Shown: positions 35,732-61,257 of the stretch, one piece after another
Layout: every line of letters begins with the position of its first letter
How positions within the stretch are numbered: the first letter of the stretch is position 1
Origin: Chrysomallon squamiferum
Taxonomy: Eukaryota; Mollusca; Gastropoda; Neomphalida; Peltospiridae
NCBI GenBank assembly: GCA_012295275.1
Contig: CM022673.1
Location: 698,501-762,500, forward strand
Direction: 5' to 3'
DNA: 64,000 nt
The notes under the pieces: model-generated
What the model was told of the DNA's origin: nothing
Database searches by the model: none
Seen by the model: the letters and a program-made list of their open reading frames with translations, nothing else
Position numbers and translations under genes: made by a program

Positions 35732-35825
35732 AATTTATGCTTAAAATATAATTTTAAAAATTGATTTTGTCAAATTTATGTTTTAAATATAATTTTAAAA
35801 ATTTATTTTCTCAAATTTATCTTTT
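35732..35825. repeat. 41-bp tandem repeat, 2.3 copies
   Basis: Units begin at 35,732, 35,773 and 35,814 with AATTTATG or AATTTATC followed by AAATATAATTTTAAAAATT. The third is truncated. Confidence 0.8.
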
Positions 35826-36745
35826 AAGCTAGAAAAAAAAAAAAAAAAAAGAAGAAGAAGAAATTCAAAGCATATGCAGAAACCTAAGTGACTGAATAAC
35901 AATACAAAACCTCAATATAAATTTAACGGATCAGTGATCATTGAATGTTTAAAAACCGCTGTTTCACACGATCTAACGTTCACATCTGTTCTTCTAGCCT
36001 TTCATGCTCAGTTAAAAAGAAAGAAAGACATAATGCTATCTCTCGATATGAACTGTTGCAAGATGAAATCCTTTTATTTCATTAGTTTTATGGTTTCAAG
36101 ATTAGATCTAATAAGTGATGGCTTAAAAGATAAATTTAGACAAGACCGCACAGCAAAGCTAAAGATTTTTCAGAAGTCCCATTTACGTTTACTCGCAGAA
36201 TATCTGTTTGTATTGCTTGTACGTATATACATATATTAAAGGAAGATTTAAAGCAAACAGAGATATTTTTGTTATTAGTTTACTAATATACAGCTTCCTT
36301 CATTTTATAAAGATTATGCATTAAATTTTTCAAATGCACATTTATGCATACACAAATATAATACATACAAATGCACATAAACACATTCACATATTCATAC
36401 ATACATGCTATGTATATGTAGCTATTTAGACCAGAGAACAATGATAAACTGTACGATGTTTAACCACTAAATTAAACAAATTACATACGACTTTCTTGTG
36501 TAGACCAGAGATAAGCCCAAGCAAAATATCTCAAGAAGGTGTTATCTCCCTTTATAGCCAATAAACTAATAATGTAATAGATTTTATTTTTGAGGGAGAA
36601 TTTTTGTCCATCTTATTATTATTATTATTTTTTATTAACATTTTATAGTTTTTAATATATATTTTATAATTAATTTTGCTGTAATTAGTTTTGAACAGTC
36701 CGCAAAGTATCAGGTCTATTTATGTTATGTTCATTTCTAGTAAAT

Positions 36746-36750
<5 letters not shown>

Positions 36751-36776
<26 letters not shown>

Positions 36777-36787
36777 ATAATAATATA

Positions 36788-36867
<80 letters not shown>

Positions 36868-36978
36868 TAATGATGATGATGATAATAATAATAACAACAA
36901 CAAGTTCGATTATTACTACTGCTACAAAAGTAACAGTAACAATAAGAATGACATACAAACGTACGTACGTATATACAT

Positions 36979-37022
<44 letters not shown>
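36751..37022. repeat. (TA)n-(AAT)n-(TA)n compound tract
   Basis: A TA run (36,751-36,772), an AAT array to about 36,864, degenerate GAT and AAC units, then a TA run (36,978-37,022). Confidence 0.92.
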
Positions 37023-37029
<7 letters not shown>

Positions 37030-37534
37030 AATTAATTAATTAATTAATAAACAAAACAAATAAAATACTATTTGTATAAAATTATTATGAATTTTCAAAA
37101 AATAAATAAATATCTGAAGACAATTCATAATAATGTTATACAAATGTTTGTTTTGTGTATATGTATGTATATATGTATGTATACACAAATGCATTTATTT
37201 GATAAAAATTAAGAATTTTCTCATTAATTTTTTGATATAATACTGCTCCAGTTAAAATGTCATACAGCTGACAAAAGTGAGGGCGTGAATTTGTACCATA
37301 AAAAGTTTTAAATATTTTCTAAAGTTTGCTTTTTACATTTTCCTGGCAACAGCGGTTTAAAACTGTAATCTTGACGAACAGCGGAAACAACATAATCTGA
37401 TCAGCTTCACTTGAACCGCGGAAGATACATTCTCAGATTTGCAAGAATTTGTAAGAAAAACGATGTCCATTAAAACCTATTTTTTAACGTTACAACGTGT
37501 TTTGCTGATAAGAATAACACTAGTAGGTGATGGT

Positions 37535-37790
37535 GGTGCTGATGATGATGATAGTGATGATTATGGTATTAATAATAATAATAATAATAATAGTAAAAAA
37601 TAAAGACGGTAATAAGGACATAAATAAATAAATAAATAAATAATAATAATAATAGTAGTAGTAGTAGTAGTAGTAACTGTAGTAGTAGTAGTAATGGTAG
37701 TAGTAAAGGTTGTGGTAGTGGTTGAAGTATTAAATAAATAATAAAAATTAATAATAACAACAACAGCAGCAACAACAACAGCGACAATAA
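37535..37790. repeat. Degenerate trinucleotide region
   Basis: GAT, AAT, AAAT, TAG and AAC units follow one another with substitutions. Confidence 0.85.
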
Positions 37791-37868
37791 CAAATAAAAA
37801 GCTAATACTAATGAAAATAAACTAAATAAGAAAAAAGACTGATGACTTCAAAATACTAAAAATGAAAA

Positions 37869-38112
37869 TACGTGTGTGAATACAGAAAAGTGACAGACAA
37901 CTCTTGTGAATACTAAATTTTCAAAACGTGTGTGAATACTAAATTGACTGATGACATCAAAGTACGTGTGTGAATACTAAATAAGAAATACGTGACTGAT
38001 GACATCAAAGTACGTGTGTGAATACTAAATATGAAATCGTGATCAAAGTACGTGTGTGAATACTAAATGAGAAATACGTGACTGATGACTTCAAAGTATG
38101 TGTGTGAATACA
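37869..38112. repeat. ~48-bp minisatellite in the 3' flank of the peptide gene
   Basis: The core TACGTGTGTGAATACTAAAT recurs, with unit starts at 37,963, 38,011, 38,049 and 38,097 (spacings 48, 38 and 48) and more diverged copies to the left. Full units also contain ACTGATGACATCAAAG or a close variant. The unit of 38 has lost about ten bases. The right edge is about 100 bases from the stop codon of the minus-strand exon 38,212-38,267, so the array would lie in that gene's 3' UTR. Confidence 0.88.
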
Positions 38113-38211
38113 GCAGACACAAAGAACAGACAACTCTTGTTTTTAAAATTTAATATACGTCTGCGTGTAAATCGTGATCAGCAAAACGTTTGTATCTCAC
38201 ACTTTGAGATT

Positions 38212-50607
<12,396 letters not shown>

Positions 50608-51173
50608 CTGAAACAAAACGAAAAGTCAAAGTAAATCAAGGAATATGTGATTTCAAAATCTTAAAATAATGTTTTTTATGAAGAGAAGATGGACGCTGGA
50701 AGGAATGTTGATATTAAATTATTATGCGATGCCGTTGTGTTCTTATACCCGATATACCCGTAATTTCTGTTCTAACTCTATTTGATATATATATATATAT
50801 GTACATTTTTTTTCCTGGAGATGTTCTTGGTTCATATGCTACCCAGGCCTTGTTTGTCTCTTATCAAAGTTATATTTTTTAAACTCATTAACTAGTAATA
50901 ACGAATAAAGCAGGACAAGATTTAAGATAGAATCAGGCCTTCTTGATGCGTTAATTAAGAATTTCTCATTACAACTAAAGCTCTACAATCTGTTGTCAGT
51001 TGTTGTAGTAAAGAATTTTGAAAGTGGGAAAATACATCAAAAATACATCTTGCTGCCAACCAGTGTAAATATATACTTTGGTGTGGTTGTTCTCTTTTTA
51101 TGGTAGCATGAATTTTGTATGAGTAAATAAATGTTAATGTTTGAATGTATGAATGTTTAATAACTCACCAGCA

Positions 51174-51176
51174 TAA

Positions 51177-51242
<66 letters not shown>
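51174..51242. repeat. (AAAT)n microsatellite
   Basis: About 17 tandem AAAT units, nearly perfect. Confidence 0.96.
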
Positions 51243-51243
<1 letters not shown>

Positions 51244-51479
51244 CGGCTATCAGGCAATGGTATTCGAACTAAATGATGCTCAGAATAAAAAAGGAGTTAA
51301 AAGCACAGTTTTAATGTTATTATTATCGTAAGTTTAACGTTGATTTATTCCAATTATCAGTGAAAACCAGAAGTGCATATAAAAAAAAAAAAAAAAAAAA
51401 TGGTGTTACCATAATCAGTTCAGATGTATGATTTTTTAATCTTTTGGAGATCTTTTAGAGTGGTGACTTAGAATTTCTT

Positions 51480-51584
51480 TTCCACCTCTTCATTATTATG
51501 CTAAACAGCGTGGTTATCTCACACCTAGTAACGGTTGAAAGGTGTTGAAATGAAGTTAAACACCAACTGAGCTATCCAGTCACG
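51480..51584 (-). mobile_element. Possible tRNA-like or SINE relic
   Basis: On the minus strand GACTGGATAGCTCAGTTGG contains a perfect A-box (TAGCTCAGTTGG, 51,574-51,563). About 40-55 bases later AGGTGTGAGATAACC is a degenerate B-box. No intact cloverleaf can be drawn, so it is a tRNA pseudogene or SINE head rather than a working tRNA. Confidence 0.4.
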
Positions 51585-52607
51585 TAGTTTATTCATTTAT
51601 TGAGATACAGACCAATTCATGAACGTATTAGATACTGTTATATCATGACCTTTGTGTAATGAAACGTCTGGGAATCAACAGGACCAGAAAAAAAAAGTTC
51701 TTCAGATAAGAAAAAAGCCAAACAGTGGTAAGAATCCAAACTTGTGGTGGCATGTGGCTTAACGTACGTTATCAGATTACTTCCTTCGCCCACGGTTTCG
51801 TTGTTTAACACGTTACATGGAAATTGCTTTCACAAGAGAGGACGAAAGTGGAATACAACATTAGCTCTCCTTTCAGAATGCTTTTTCATTATTAACAAAA
51901 AAACATACAGTGAATTGTTTATCTAGATTACTATCCTATCATTCAAATAAATTTTTTTTTTTTTTTTAAATTTGTTTATAGACTGAGTATAGATACATAA
52001 AAAGAGCCATTGGTTCGTAATTCATTTCAGGAATGGATATACATTTCAGTTAAGTCTATTGGCGAAGTAACAGAATACGTCTATTATTGAGATGAAAACG
52101 ATATAACGCAACAGCCGTATGAAAGCTTTTATTTAGATACAATTAGTTGCAGATACATTCATGTACATTTACAACATCATCAGCCATTTTCACTTTGAAA
52201 TTATCGTACAGCGAAAAGCTTGTGTAGCTGTTTGCAGGTGTTAAAGATTCCACTAAACAGACAACTCTCCAGAAAAGCAAAAGGATCGAGTACGAAGCTT
52301 TCTGAAGACGTATTTTGAAAATGTGATTGATCGACTCTTGCGCTTTACAAATGTCTTAAGAAAACTTGGAGTGCAAAAAGCGGATAAAAAATTCAATGAC
52401 AAATTAAGAAAAATAAAACACGATAGGAGAAATCGTACAATGGTGATACCGATGATGGATGAAAAGTAACTAAGAAAAACAAAATAGAAAAAAAGAAAAA
52501 GTAATTTAATATATTGAATTTCTAAGAATCCAAACCGGAGGATACCATATACTACAAATAGGTTTAACACAAACAAAATTCATTCACTAATTCAATTAGT
52601 TACCCTC

Positions 52608-53110
52608 TAATTCAATGATTAACTCACTAACTCACTCACTAACTCACTTTGTTATTCACTCACTTAGTGATTCAATCATTAGCTAACTTTAATTCACTCG
52701 CTTAGTGATTCACTTACTAGCTCACTTTGTTATTCACTCTCTTAGTGATTGAGTCTCTGCTCACTCAGTCCTTCACTCATTCACTAAGTCACTGTGTTAT
52801 TCACTCACTTAGTGATACAATCACTAGCTCACTTTGTTATTCACTCACTTAATGATTCAGTTACTGGCTCACTTTGTTAGTCTCTTTCTTAGTGTTTCAG
52901 TCACTACTTTATTTTATGCCTCACTCGCTCACTAATTCAGTTTTTTATTCACTCATTTAGTGTTTCACTTAATGAGCGTTAATTTCACTAACTCAGTTAC
53001 TCACGAACTCAATTTGTGTTTATCTCACTAACGCAGTTTGTGATTCAGTCACTAACATATTTTGTGATTTAGTCACTAACACATTTAGTATCTTACTAAC
53101 TCACTTAGTC
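52608..53110. repeat. Degenerate ACTCAC-based tandem array, about 500 bp
   Basis: Repeated variants of TCACTCACTTAGTGATTCA and CTAGCTCACTTTGTTATTC with a higher-order period of roughly 40-60 bases. Units have drifted by substitution and indel. The frames carry no protein. Confidence 0.85.
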
Positions 53111-53685
53111 TTTCATTCAGTGTCACATTAAATAGAATTGGCTTCTTTTTTCACTCTTCAGATTATGACATTTTTAATAGACAGTGCTACGTGCTTTCGT
53201 TTTTGTGGGAATGTCAGTATGAAAAAATGTAACTACTAAGAACATGACAAGAAGAAGAAGAAGAAGAAAACATTTCAAAAAGGCTATTTGTTTCCTCAGA
53301 CCATCATATAACAATAAGACAAAAAAAAAAAATAATAATAATAATATAATTTAATCATATTTTTTAACCATCCTAATAACCCTTATAATTATATGGCTTA
53401 AAATTATTAAGTCCTTTTACCCAAACTAATTTTTAGATAATACCAAAGTCGAGCTCAATCTTAAGTCGACATGAATTATAGCCTAAATAAAGATTAATTA
53501 GTAAAACACAATTTAATAATAATAATAATAACAATAATAAAAAATGCATTAGAAGATAAGCTTGTGGCGTCTCACAAATGTACTTGAGTTTACTTCAGAG
53601 CACCTCAATAATTCTGAAACGCCTTTCAGATGGCATTCAATAACACTATACGACTCTCGCCATGCTTAGAAAAATATTTTTGCAG

Positions 53686-53846
53686 TCTGTGAACACGCGA
53701 GCTAATGACTTGTGGGTCATTCCTGTCAACACAAGGGTGATGTATCATTGTGCGATACTAAATTCAGACAAAACTGACGTAATTCGAAAAGTCATTCTTG
53801 ATCGACTGAAGCATGTAGGTAAAAATGCGTGGCAGAGTTCTTTTGT
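53686..53846 (+). other. Exon-like open segment
   Basis: The segment runs from ATTTTTGCAG to TTTTGT/GTAAGTATT, is open in one frame for 53 codons plus two bases (beginning SVNTRANDLWVIPVNTR) and is richer in GC than its surroundings. The donor is strong; the acceptor has a poor pyrimidine tract. I recognise no domain and no partner exon was established. It may be chance. Confidence 0.2.
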
Positions 53847-54612
53847 GTAAGTATTTAACTCTTCCTGCTGTTTTGAAAGTCTATAGCACCTTTCGTTTTT
53901 CAAGCAAGGGATTTGAATAGCCTCATGTTTGAAAATCTCACTGAACAGAGGCATTCGTAACGTGTATATAAGTTATTTGTTTTCATCCTGTCTCTCAATT
54001 CTGTCTCTGCCTAACTCCATTTAACTTTTATTTTTTTTCTACACTTTTCCTATTTTCACCTTTTACGGCTTCTGCTTTCTTTCAGTTTTCGTTTACTTTT
54101 AACTAATCGTTCTATTTTTTTTCCTCACTAGTTTTCAGAAATGATATACAAATTATTTTCTTGCAAAATATTGACTGAAACCCCTACAACAAAAAACAAA
54201 CAAACAAATAAACAATAATAACAACAAGAACAAGAACGAAACTGAATTCCAACATTTTAAATTCTGAGACAGAACGTATCTTTTGAAGTCATAGTTGGTC
54301 ATTAGTATGAAGCATACACTTGACCGATATAAAAAAAAAACCTGATACTTCTATCCGTTTTCGCTCTATATGGAATTATAAAAGATTTCTTCAAGGAGTC
54401 ACCCTGACCCAAATATTTTTAATAAGTGATAACAGACAAGCCTTACTTTCATTTGGGGGTCAGGAGTGTTTTAAATAAAAATAAATGATTAGTAAAAAAA
54501 CAATAACTATTACTTATTCAAAATGTCACATCTACTTGATGAATAAAAGGAACTCTACTTCAGCTTAGGTTTAATCGCTCGTACAAACTGGAACACTGAG
54601 CGTGCAGTTTTG

Positions 54613-54732
54613 TTATTGACGTAAATAATATGTAGGAAGAGATGGATCGTTTGTCCTCCCTGAATGTTCCAAGATACATCCTGAACTCACAGCAAATGTC
54701 AGCCCGAAGGCCATAGTAAGCGAAAAGGTCAT
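54613..54732 (-). other. Short open frame with a signal-peptide-like start
   Basis: The frame encodes 39 residues starting MTFSLTMAFGLTFAVSSGC, which resembles a short secretory signal. After 14 codons it contains a consensus donor (GCT/GTGAGT, exon 54,732-54,691, phase 0). It lies on the same strand as, and 4 kb upstream of, the peptide exon at 50,607, which needs a phase-2 partner. Joining them would require a further unseen exon. A (GAGAA)n tract lies directly upstream. Confidence 0.15.
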
Positions 54733-54742
54733 GGAGATAAGA

Positions 54743-54836
54743 CAAGAGAAGAGAAGAGAAAAGAAGAGAAGAGAAAAGATGAGAAGAGAAGAGAAGAGAA
54801 AAGATGAGAAGAAAAGAGAAGAGAGAGAGAGAGAAC
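54743..54836. repeat. (GAGAA)n purine tract
   Basis: GAGAA and GAAAA units with occasional GATGA changes. The Phe/Ser/Leu-rich minus-strand frames over it are artefacts. Confidence 0.9.
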
Positions 54837-57800
54837 AGAATATAGCAACACATATGTCGACACAGCTTGACAATAAATAAATTACTGTGCTAAGTTCTGC
54901 TTGTTGCTCTTACCACTCACAAACTCTTCAAATATTAAACAGCGTCTCAGCTGATATCAGTTCATGTTGCAACTTTATATTCATTCAGAGAAAAAAAAAC
55001 AAGAAAAGAAGAACTACAAATACATTTATTGCACTATGGGCGCAAAATAATTAATTTTGTCTTCTTTATTTATTTATATTTTTTGTTTGTTTGAAATTAT
55101 GGGTGTTCGTAAAATCCATTTCTGTGAATTTTTAATTTTTTAATTTAATTTTTTTGGTTTTAAATTTGCAGACAGGTATTTGTTAATACTGTCATTGTCT
55201 ATTAAACATGCAAATAATTTAAGAAAACAAATGATGTCCCATGAGAAATATTTTTTAAATGAAATATCTACTAAGATGCTTCAGTTGCAGGTTCCTATGC
55301 CAGTCTAAATTAAATGTTTGCGTCCAGTAGCGAACACATACAAACAGATCAATAAAACAGCACTTGTTTTTAAAAATGTAAATGTTTGATACTAAAAAAT
55401 CCATTACTGTAACAGTGAAACAATCTAACGGCTGTATGATTATTCAAAGTAGCATTTTACAGTTGAAGGTGACATGAAGATTAATTTCCTGATAGTATTT
55501 TTAGCATATTATAACAATCAAATCATGCAATCAGAAAATTTATGAGTTAAATCCAGTTTTAATAAGCATACAGATCGTATACAAGAACTCGGAATGTTTA
55601 CAAAATAGCAGTAGCTCCTCCAGAATCGAGCGATTTTGTGTACCTTATTTTATTTTTATTAATTTTTATAAAGCAGGTAACATATACAATACCATGTCAC
55701 CAATACCAAGCAACAATATCATACTACTAACACTAGTAATGCCATACTAGCAATACCAACAGTACCATATAAATAATCAAATAACAACACCGTACCATTA
55801 TTGGAAACCAAAACATTTCGAATGAAGAAAGAGAAAAATTTGACTATTTAAAATACGCTCTCCTTTCAGAATGTTTTTTTTTTTTCGTATTTTAAGATGC
55901 TTATTAAATATGTTACGCTTGTTTCTTTGTGAATGTTATTCACAGAATCCGTCGACGAGGGAGGTTTGTTTAAAGTAAAAGAACATGGAAGCAATTAGGG
56001 GAACTGATAATACGTTTATGAACCGCCATGTTGATTAGCAGGCAGACGTCAATATCAATAAACATCCGGAAGTCTCCAAATGATCTTCCGCTTCACATGT
56101 GCAACAATTAGAAAAGTTTTGGGATTTGTGCTCGGAGATCTCCTGATCTCATTCAGTAAATATCAGCGACTCAGATGTTGCGATTCCTCACAGAGGCAGT
56201 TCACACAGTGCTAACAGCCAAGTGCAGGATCTCTGGCTGATAGATTTAATTTGTTAGAAAGTAGTGAAAAAAACCAACAGCTATCCAGTTAATTTTCATT
56301 CATTTTAATTTAAGGTGTTTTCAAAGTGTGTGATTTGCATAAACAATTCATACTATTCTGTTATTACTTCTACTGCTGTCATTACCACGATGACGACTAC
56401 TTCTACTCCTAATAATGTTACTACTACTGCAACTACTATTCTACAACTACTACACTTCTGCTGCTAGTACGTTTTCTGCTCCTGATGGTTATGTTACTAC
56501 TAGTACTAATACTAATACTAATCATAAAAACAATTTAAAAAAAATAAAAAAATTTTGGTTATTTTCTCAAATGAATTATGAAAAATTGTCAATTTCGACC
56601 CCCCACTGAAAGATTCATAATGGAATTTATGTCGAACTCTAAGATTTTGACCTATCTGTGTGAAAAAAGTATCAAAAACACCCGCAGAAGAAGAATGCCA
56701 AGGTTTCTCGACATTTGACGAATCGTTTGTGTGATGATAAAACAAAAAGCTAATGACTTCTCTAACATTTGTCAACTACTAATTTTTTTTAAAAACCCCA
56801 GTTTATTGCAAATAATTTGCCTCAGTCTTTACGAGATCATGTAAATTCTTTGGGCAAAATCCTCAAGCGAAATCAGAAGTTGTTCCAGTCAAAATCATGC
56901 TAAAAACATTTGATGTTGAAGAACACTGAAAATTACCTAACAATCCCATAAATGAGTAATAAACACTTTTTTTTTCATCTCTTTTTCACTCTCTCTGCCT
57001 TACCTTTCCTAAAAAAAAAAAAAAAATGGAATAAAGAAATCTTGCCATTTTACTTGAATTATTCAATCAGAAATATATGTTATTGAATATTTTTGAAAAA
57101 TTCATTTAATCGAACTAAATACAGATCATTCCCCAAAAGCCATATTTTTGTTCTGTGTTCAAAAGTACAGCGATCGCAGAATAATATACCTACGTATGTT
57201 ACAAAGTATATAGCGCAACAACAAATATTATTAAATAGGATGAAATCAATAACAGCAGACAATAATAAAATCGTTAACAATTATTAAATATAAATTAAGT
57301 TAATTTTGTAAATCATGTTATTTAACAATCCTTATTTTATTACGCAGACTATCTATTAGATATACAATTTCTTTCTTTTAATGATTGCCTTAGTAAAATA
57401 GACACAGTAAAATAGACACAGGCCTGTTCTTACATGGATAAGGAAATAAACAAGTCTGACAGTCGATGTGTTCAGTGCTCTTCAGAAAGAAGGTCATTCA
57501 ATCCGCACAACTTTGTAGCGACAGTTATTCAATTTCTGGCGAAGTGCGTCAACATTTAACCAAGATTGTTATTCCTCTGACTCTGTTACTGGGTGTCGGC
57601 ATTCCATACCGATTAACTCAATAATTATTTCAGTTATTTACATAAATTTACAACAAAGCGGCCTTGATGTCATGGGAAATACTGAAACTGAGATCGTTTT
57701 ATCTTTTTATGATTCATGGATAACAAGTTTAGAGATGAAATAAATATTTATACCAGAATTGAAATGAATATGCACATAAACGCTGGTGCATAAATACGTA

Positions 57801-58164
57801 TGTGAGTATGTGCGTACAGGAGATACTTGGTTACTGCCTTAAGATATCATTTATTAAGTGTGTTCATTTCGTTGTCGATTAAAGCAACAAAACATCGAAA
57901 CAAAAGATCTTAAATATAAACAGTGTATTTTCTACTTTTTTTATTAAAAATGTTCTGTTAAGATTAAACCAGCAATAAAAATTAAAAAATTATTTTGTAC
58001 AATATAGTAAATATAGTTCCGCCCAAAAACCCACTGAAATTACAAGGATTTCAGGATAAAATATATACCTTCGTAAGAAGGTGAATATGTGAATATCTGC
58101 CTCATTTCTTTTTGACTGGATGTGTATGTGTGTATTTGTATGTTTGCATTTATGATTGTTTGCA

Positions 58165-58252
<88 letters not shown>
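58165..58252. repeat. (TATC)n microsatellite, about 22 units
   Basis: Perfect TATC units. GATA units at about 58,316-58,346 could pair with it across a 60-base loop. Confidence 0.97.
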
Positions 58253-58254
<2 letters not shown>

Positions 58255-58789
58255 ACTACCTTTCCACCTAGCTACGTACCTATCTCTCTGTCTCTCTATC
58301 TATCAGTCTATCGATGGATGGATAGATAGATAAATAGATAAATAGGAACATAGGTAGGTAAGTAAGAAGGTAGGCAGATACATATGTATATACATATATG
58401 TGTGTGTGTGTGTGTCGTATGACAGGTACATGTATATTAAAACAGATAATTAAAACAAATTATATAATAAATAATTATATGACTGTCTATAAAAATCTAG
58501 TCTTCCACCGACTGTCAGTCTATTATCTTATGTACTGACTGACTATTCTTCTGTCGAAGACACTAACTATGAAGCTAATTACACGACAACGTAGTCGAGT
58601 GTCAGTGACACAGCGGTACTTCGGGCTAGACAAAGAAAAGAAGAACGGAGCGAGAAATGTGATCACTTTGTTTAAAACTGCTACATTTCCAAACACGACT
58701 GACAGAACAGAGAACAAGCAGAGGTAATTTCTCATATCATAACAGAATACTTTAGTTACTAAGTAACAGTATTATATACGTGTGATGTC

Positions 58790-58954
58790 GATATGTGTGT
58801 GTATGTATGTATGTGTATGTATGTGTGTATGTGTGTGTGTGTGTATGTGTGTGTGTTGTGTGTTGTGTGTTTATTTTATAGTATTATGTAATCCAGATTA
58901 GATTTTTAAATTGCTTTAATTCCAAACACCTTAACTATTACGTCTTATGAAAAA

Positions 58955-59001
<47 letters not shown>
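58790..59001. repeat. (GT/ATGT)n tract and an (AAT)n tract
   Basis: GT and ATGT units at 58,790-58,870 and AAT units at 58,949-59,001, followed by GAT units. Confidence 0.9.
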
Positions 59002-59004
<3 letters not shown>

Positions 59005-59616
59005 AGATGATGACAATGATGACGACGATGATGATGATTAACCACTATTAGACCAGTTTTAGAAATGTTGATAATTCTAAAGATCAGTGCAGATTAATTC
59101 AGTGTGTATCAGTAAACAATAATCTCGATACATTTTTCATCACTGAGTTTGTACATTTACGAACAGTTTTTTTCTTCCTATTTTCAATCTTCACCTTTTT
59201 ATACTTTAGAACAGACCAAAAGTATCGTTATCACATTTATTTATAAAAAATTTAAATTACTTCAAAGAATGAAATGGATATTTGAGGAATTCTATTTCTA
59301 CTCTGATTTTACTTCTATTATTTTCAATCAGTCTTAGTGCCAGTCATTTGACCGAAAATGCGAGAAGACTTTAACACCCTACATCGCCTGCTTATTTGTA
59401 GATAATCGCCACATATAAAGCAGACAGAAATTTAATTATTATTAATAATGGCAGTATTAGAGGAGGCTGATTATATACGATTGAAAATAAGTTTAGACAT
59501 AATTCGTTTATGACTGAATTTGATAAAGATTTTTTTTTTTTTTTTTTATGAATACAAAGTAGGAACGATTTCAGTTAAAAAAAAAGAGTACTTGTGATGG
59601 AATACATAACGCAGTA

Positions 59617-59726
<110 letters not shown>

Positions 59727-60522
59727 AACAACTAGTATATAATAATAATATTCTGGTTCTGGAATAATAATAATAAACTATATAAAATGTAAAACAAAAA
59801 AATAAAATGGTGGACAAACGGACATATTAGACACCAGCAAACATTGATTCGAAGCATGTTACATTAAAGTATAATTATATTAATGTAGATATATGAAGAC
59901 CGATTCACTGTTAATTATTTATTAATAAAACTACAAAAGGAGCCATGTAAATGTGTATCGTAACAAACGGTAATTTGTATAAATTCAAGCTAATGTTATC
60001 TTACACTCGCATGACAAATTTAGATTCACCAGTCACTTACACAAAATAGGTGAAATAATTCACAACTCTGTCTGAATCGGAAAATACACTCTGCAACACC
60101 CCACAACATAAATCAATTAGACATTCTTTTGATGTCGGCAAATCAAACATTATTAAACACAAGTTCAGAGACTGCATAAAAGAAATTCCTTCAGAAAATG
60201 GCCACAGCAAATATTGGTTTGTTTCAAGCAGGATAATACTAACAAAGTTAGAGAAGCGGGTTAGACTCCTCAGTAAAGAGTTGCGTCATTTCACTTTGAA
60301 ATCGCTATTCCAGGATAGAAATGTGAAAATGTGGTACGTGGTAAATGTGGATATATGGCTTAATACAGAGCGTTAAAAATACAGATGTGTGGTTTTAGGA
60401 TATCTGCCTTAAGATACTGTACTAAACCCTTAGATTATGAAATTAATTCGAATATGGAGTTTAGGGAGGATGGTTTTTTTCAGACAACGAAAGAACTAAC
60501 AAAATGAACGTTTATTAAAATG

Positions 60523-60524
<2 letters not shown>

Positions 60525-60609
<85 letters not shown>

Positions 60610-60613
60610 GAGG
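60525..60613. repeat. (GA)n microsatellite, about 88 bp
   Basis: GA units with one CA interruption near the right end. It is inverse to the (CT)n array 800 bases to the left. Confidence 0.97.
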
Positions 60614-61257
60614 GGTTGAGAACAAACAAATTATTTTTCAAAAAATGATATTTTCAGCAACTGAAAATGATAAAAATGATCAAGTCTGACACATGCAGGT
60701 GCGCCTCCTATCATTTGTTTAACACAACATGAAAACAATTAACTCTCGTTTCCATGGACTCGACCTCCGAATACCTTACATTAAATAAATTAATCATTTG
60801 TAGATATCGCTGAACGCAAAGCATACTTTGGTTTCATGGTCTTTGTCGTTGTTCAATAGCGGAAAGATTTACTTTCGATTAATTCCTATTGCTGCCAGTG
60901 TGAATAGTTTTTTCTTCTCCTCTACTCCCAAGAGAGGTGAAGCAGTCGCATAAAGCATCGTTATCTCTTTTTTTTTATTCTCCTTCACATAATTAGGTTA
61001 TAAGCATATCGTGAGAGTGGGCCGTAAGCTAACATTTGACTTGGAAATACCTCGGACATTAACACTCCGAGTTCAGACGATTCTGCATGACAGATGACTT
61101 TTATTTTACATCTAGTCACTGACGTATAAAAGTGTCGAATTCTTGTGACTTTGGTGTAAGTGTAGATTTTCTTACGACATTTATACAGTGCTGATCTGTC
61201 GGTACACAATCAATAGGAAACCATTCTCCGCTTAGGAATTCTTACACTTTAGACATT

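Noticed and set aside
36685-37039. Leu-, Asn-, Ile- and Tyr-rich frames on both strands
   Set aside because: They are products of (AAT)n and (TA)n arrays. Similar frames at 10.7, 35.2 and 37.6 kb were dropped for the same reason.
52253-52576. 107-residue minus-strand frame with a basic end
   Set aside because: It was considered as the missing pro-region of the peptide gene because of KRKSR. It ends in a stop, lacks a phase-2 donor, and the first half is AT-driven hydrophobic sequence.
58523-58735. Minus-strand frame beginning MRNYLCLFSVLSVVFGNVA
   Set aside because: The start looks like a signal peptide, but no donor in phase 2 was found to connect it with the peptide exon, and the rest of the frame has no prohormone features.
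60985-61209. 74-residue minus-strand frame
   Set aside because: No splice sites or recognisable domain, and no neighbouring exon.
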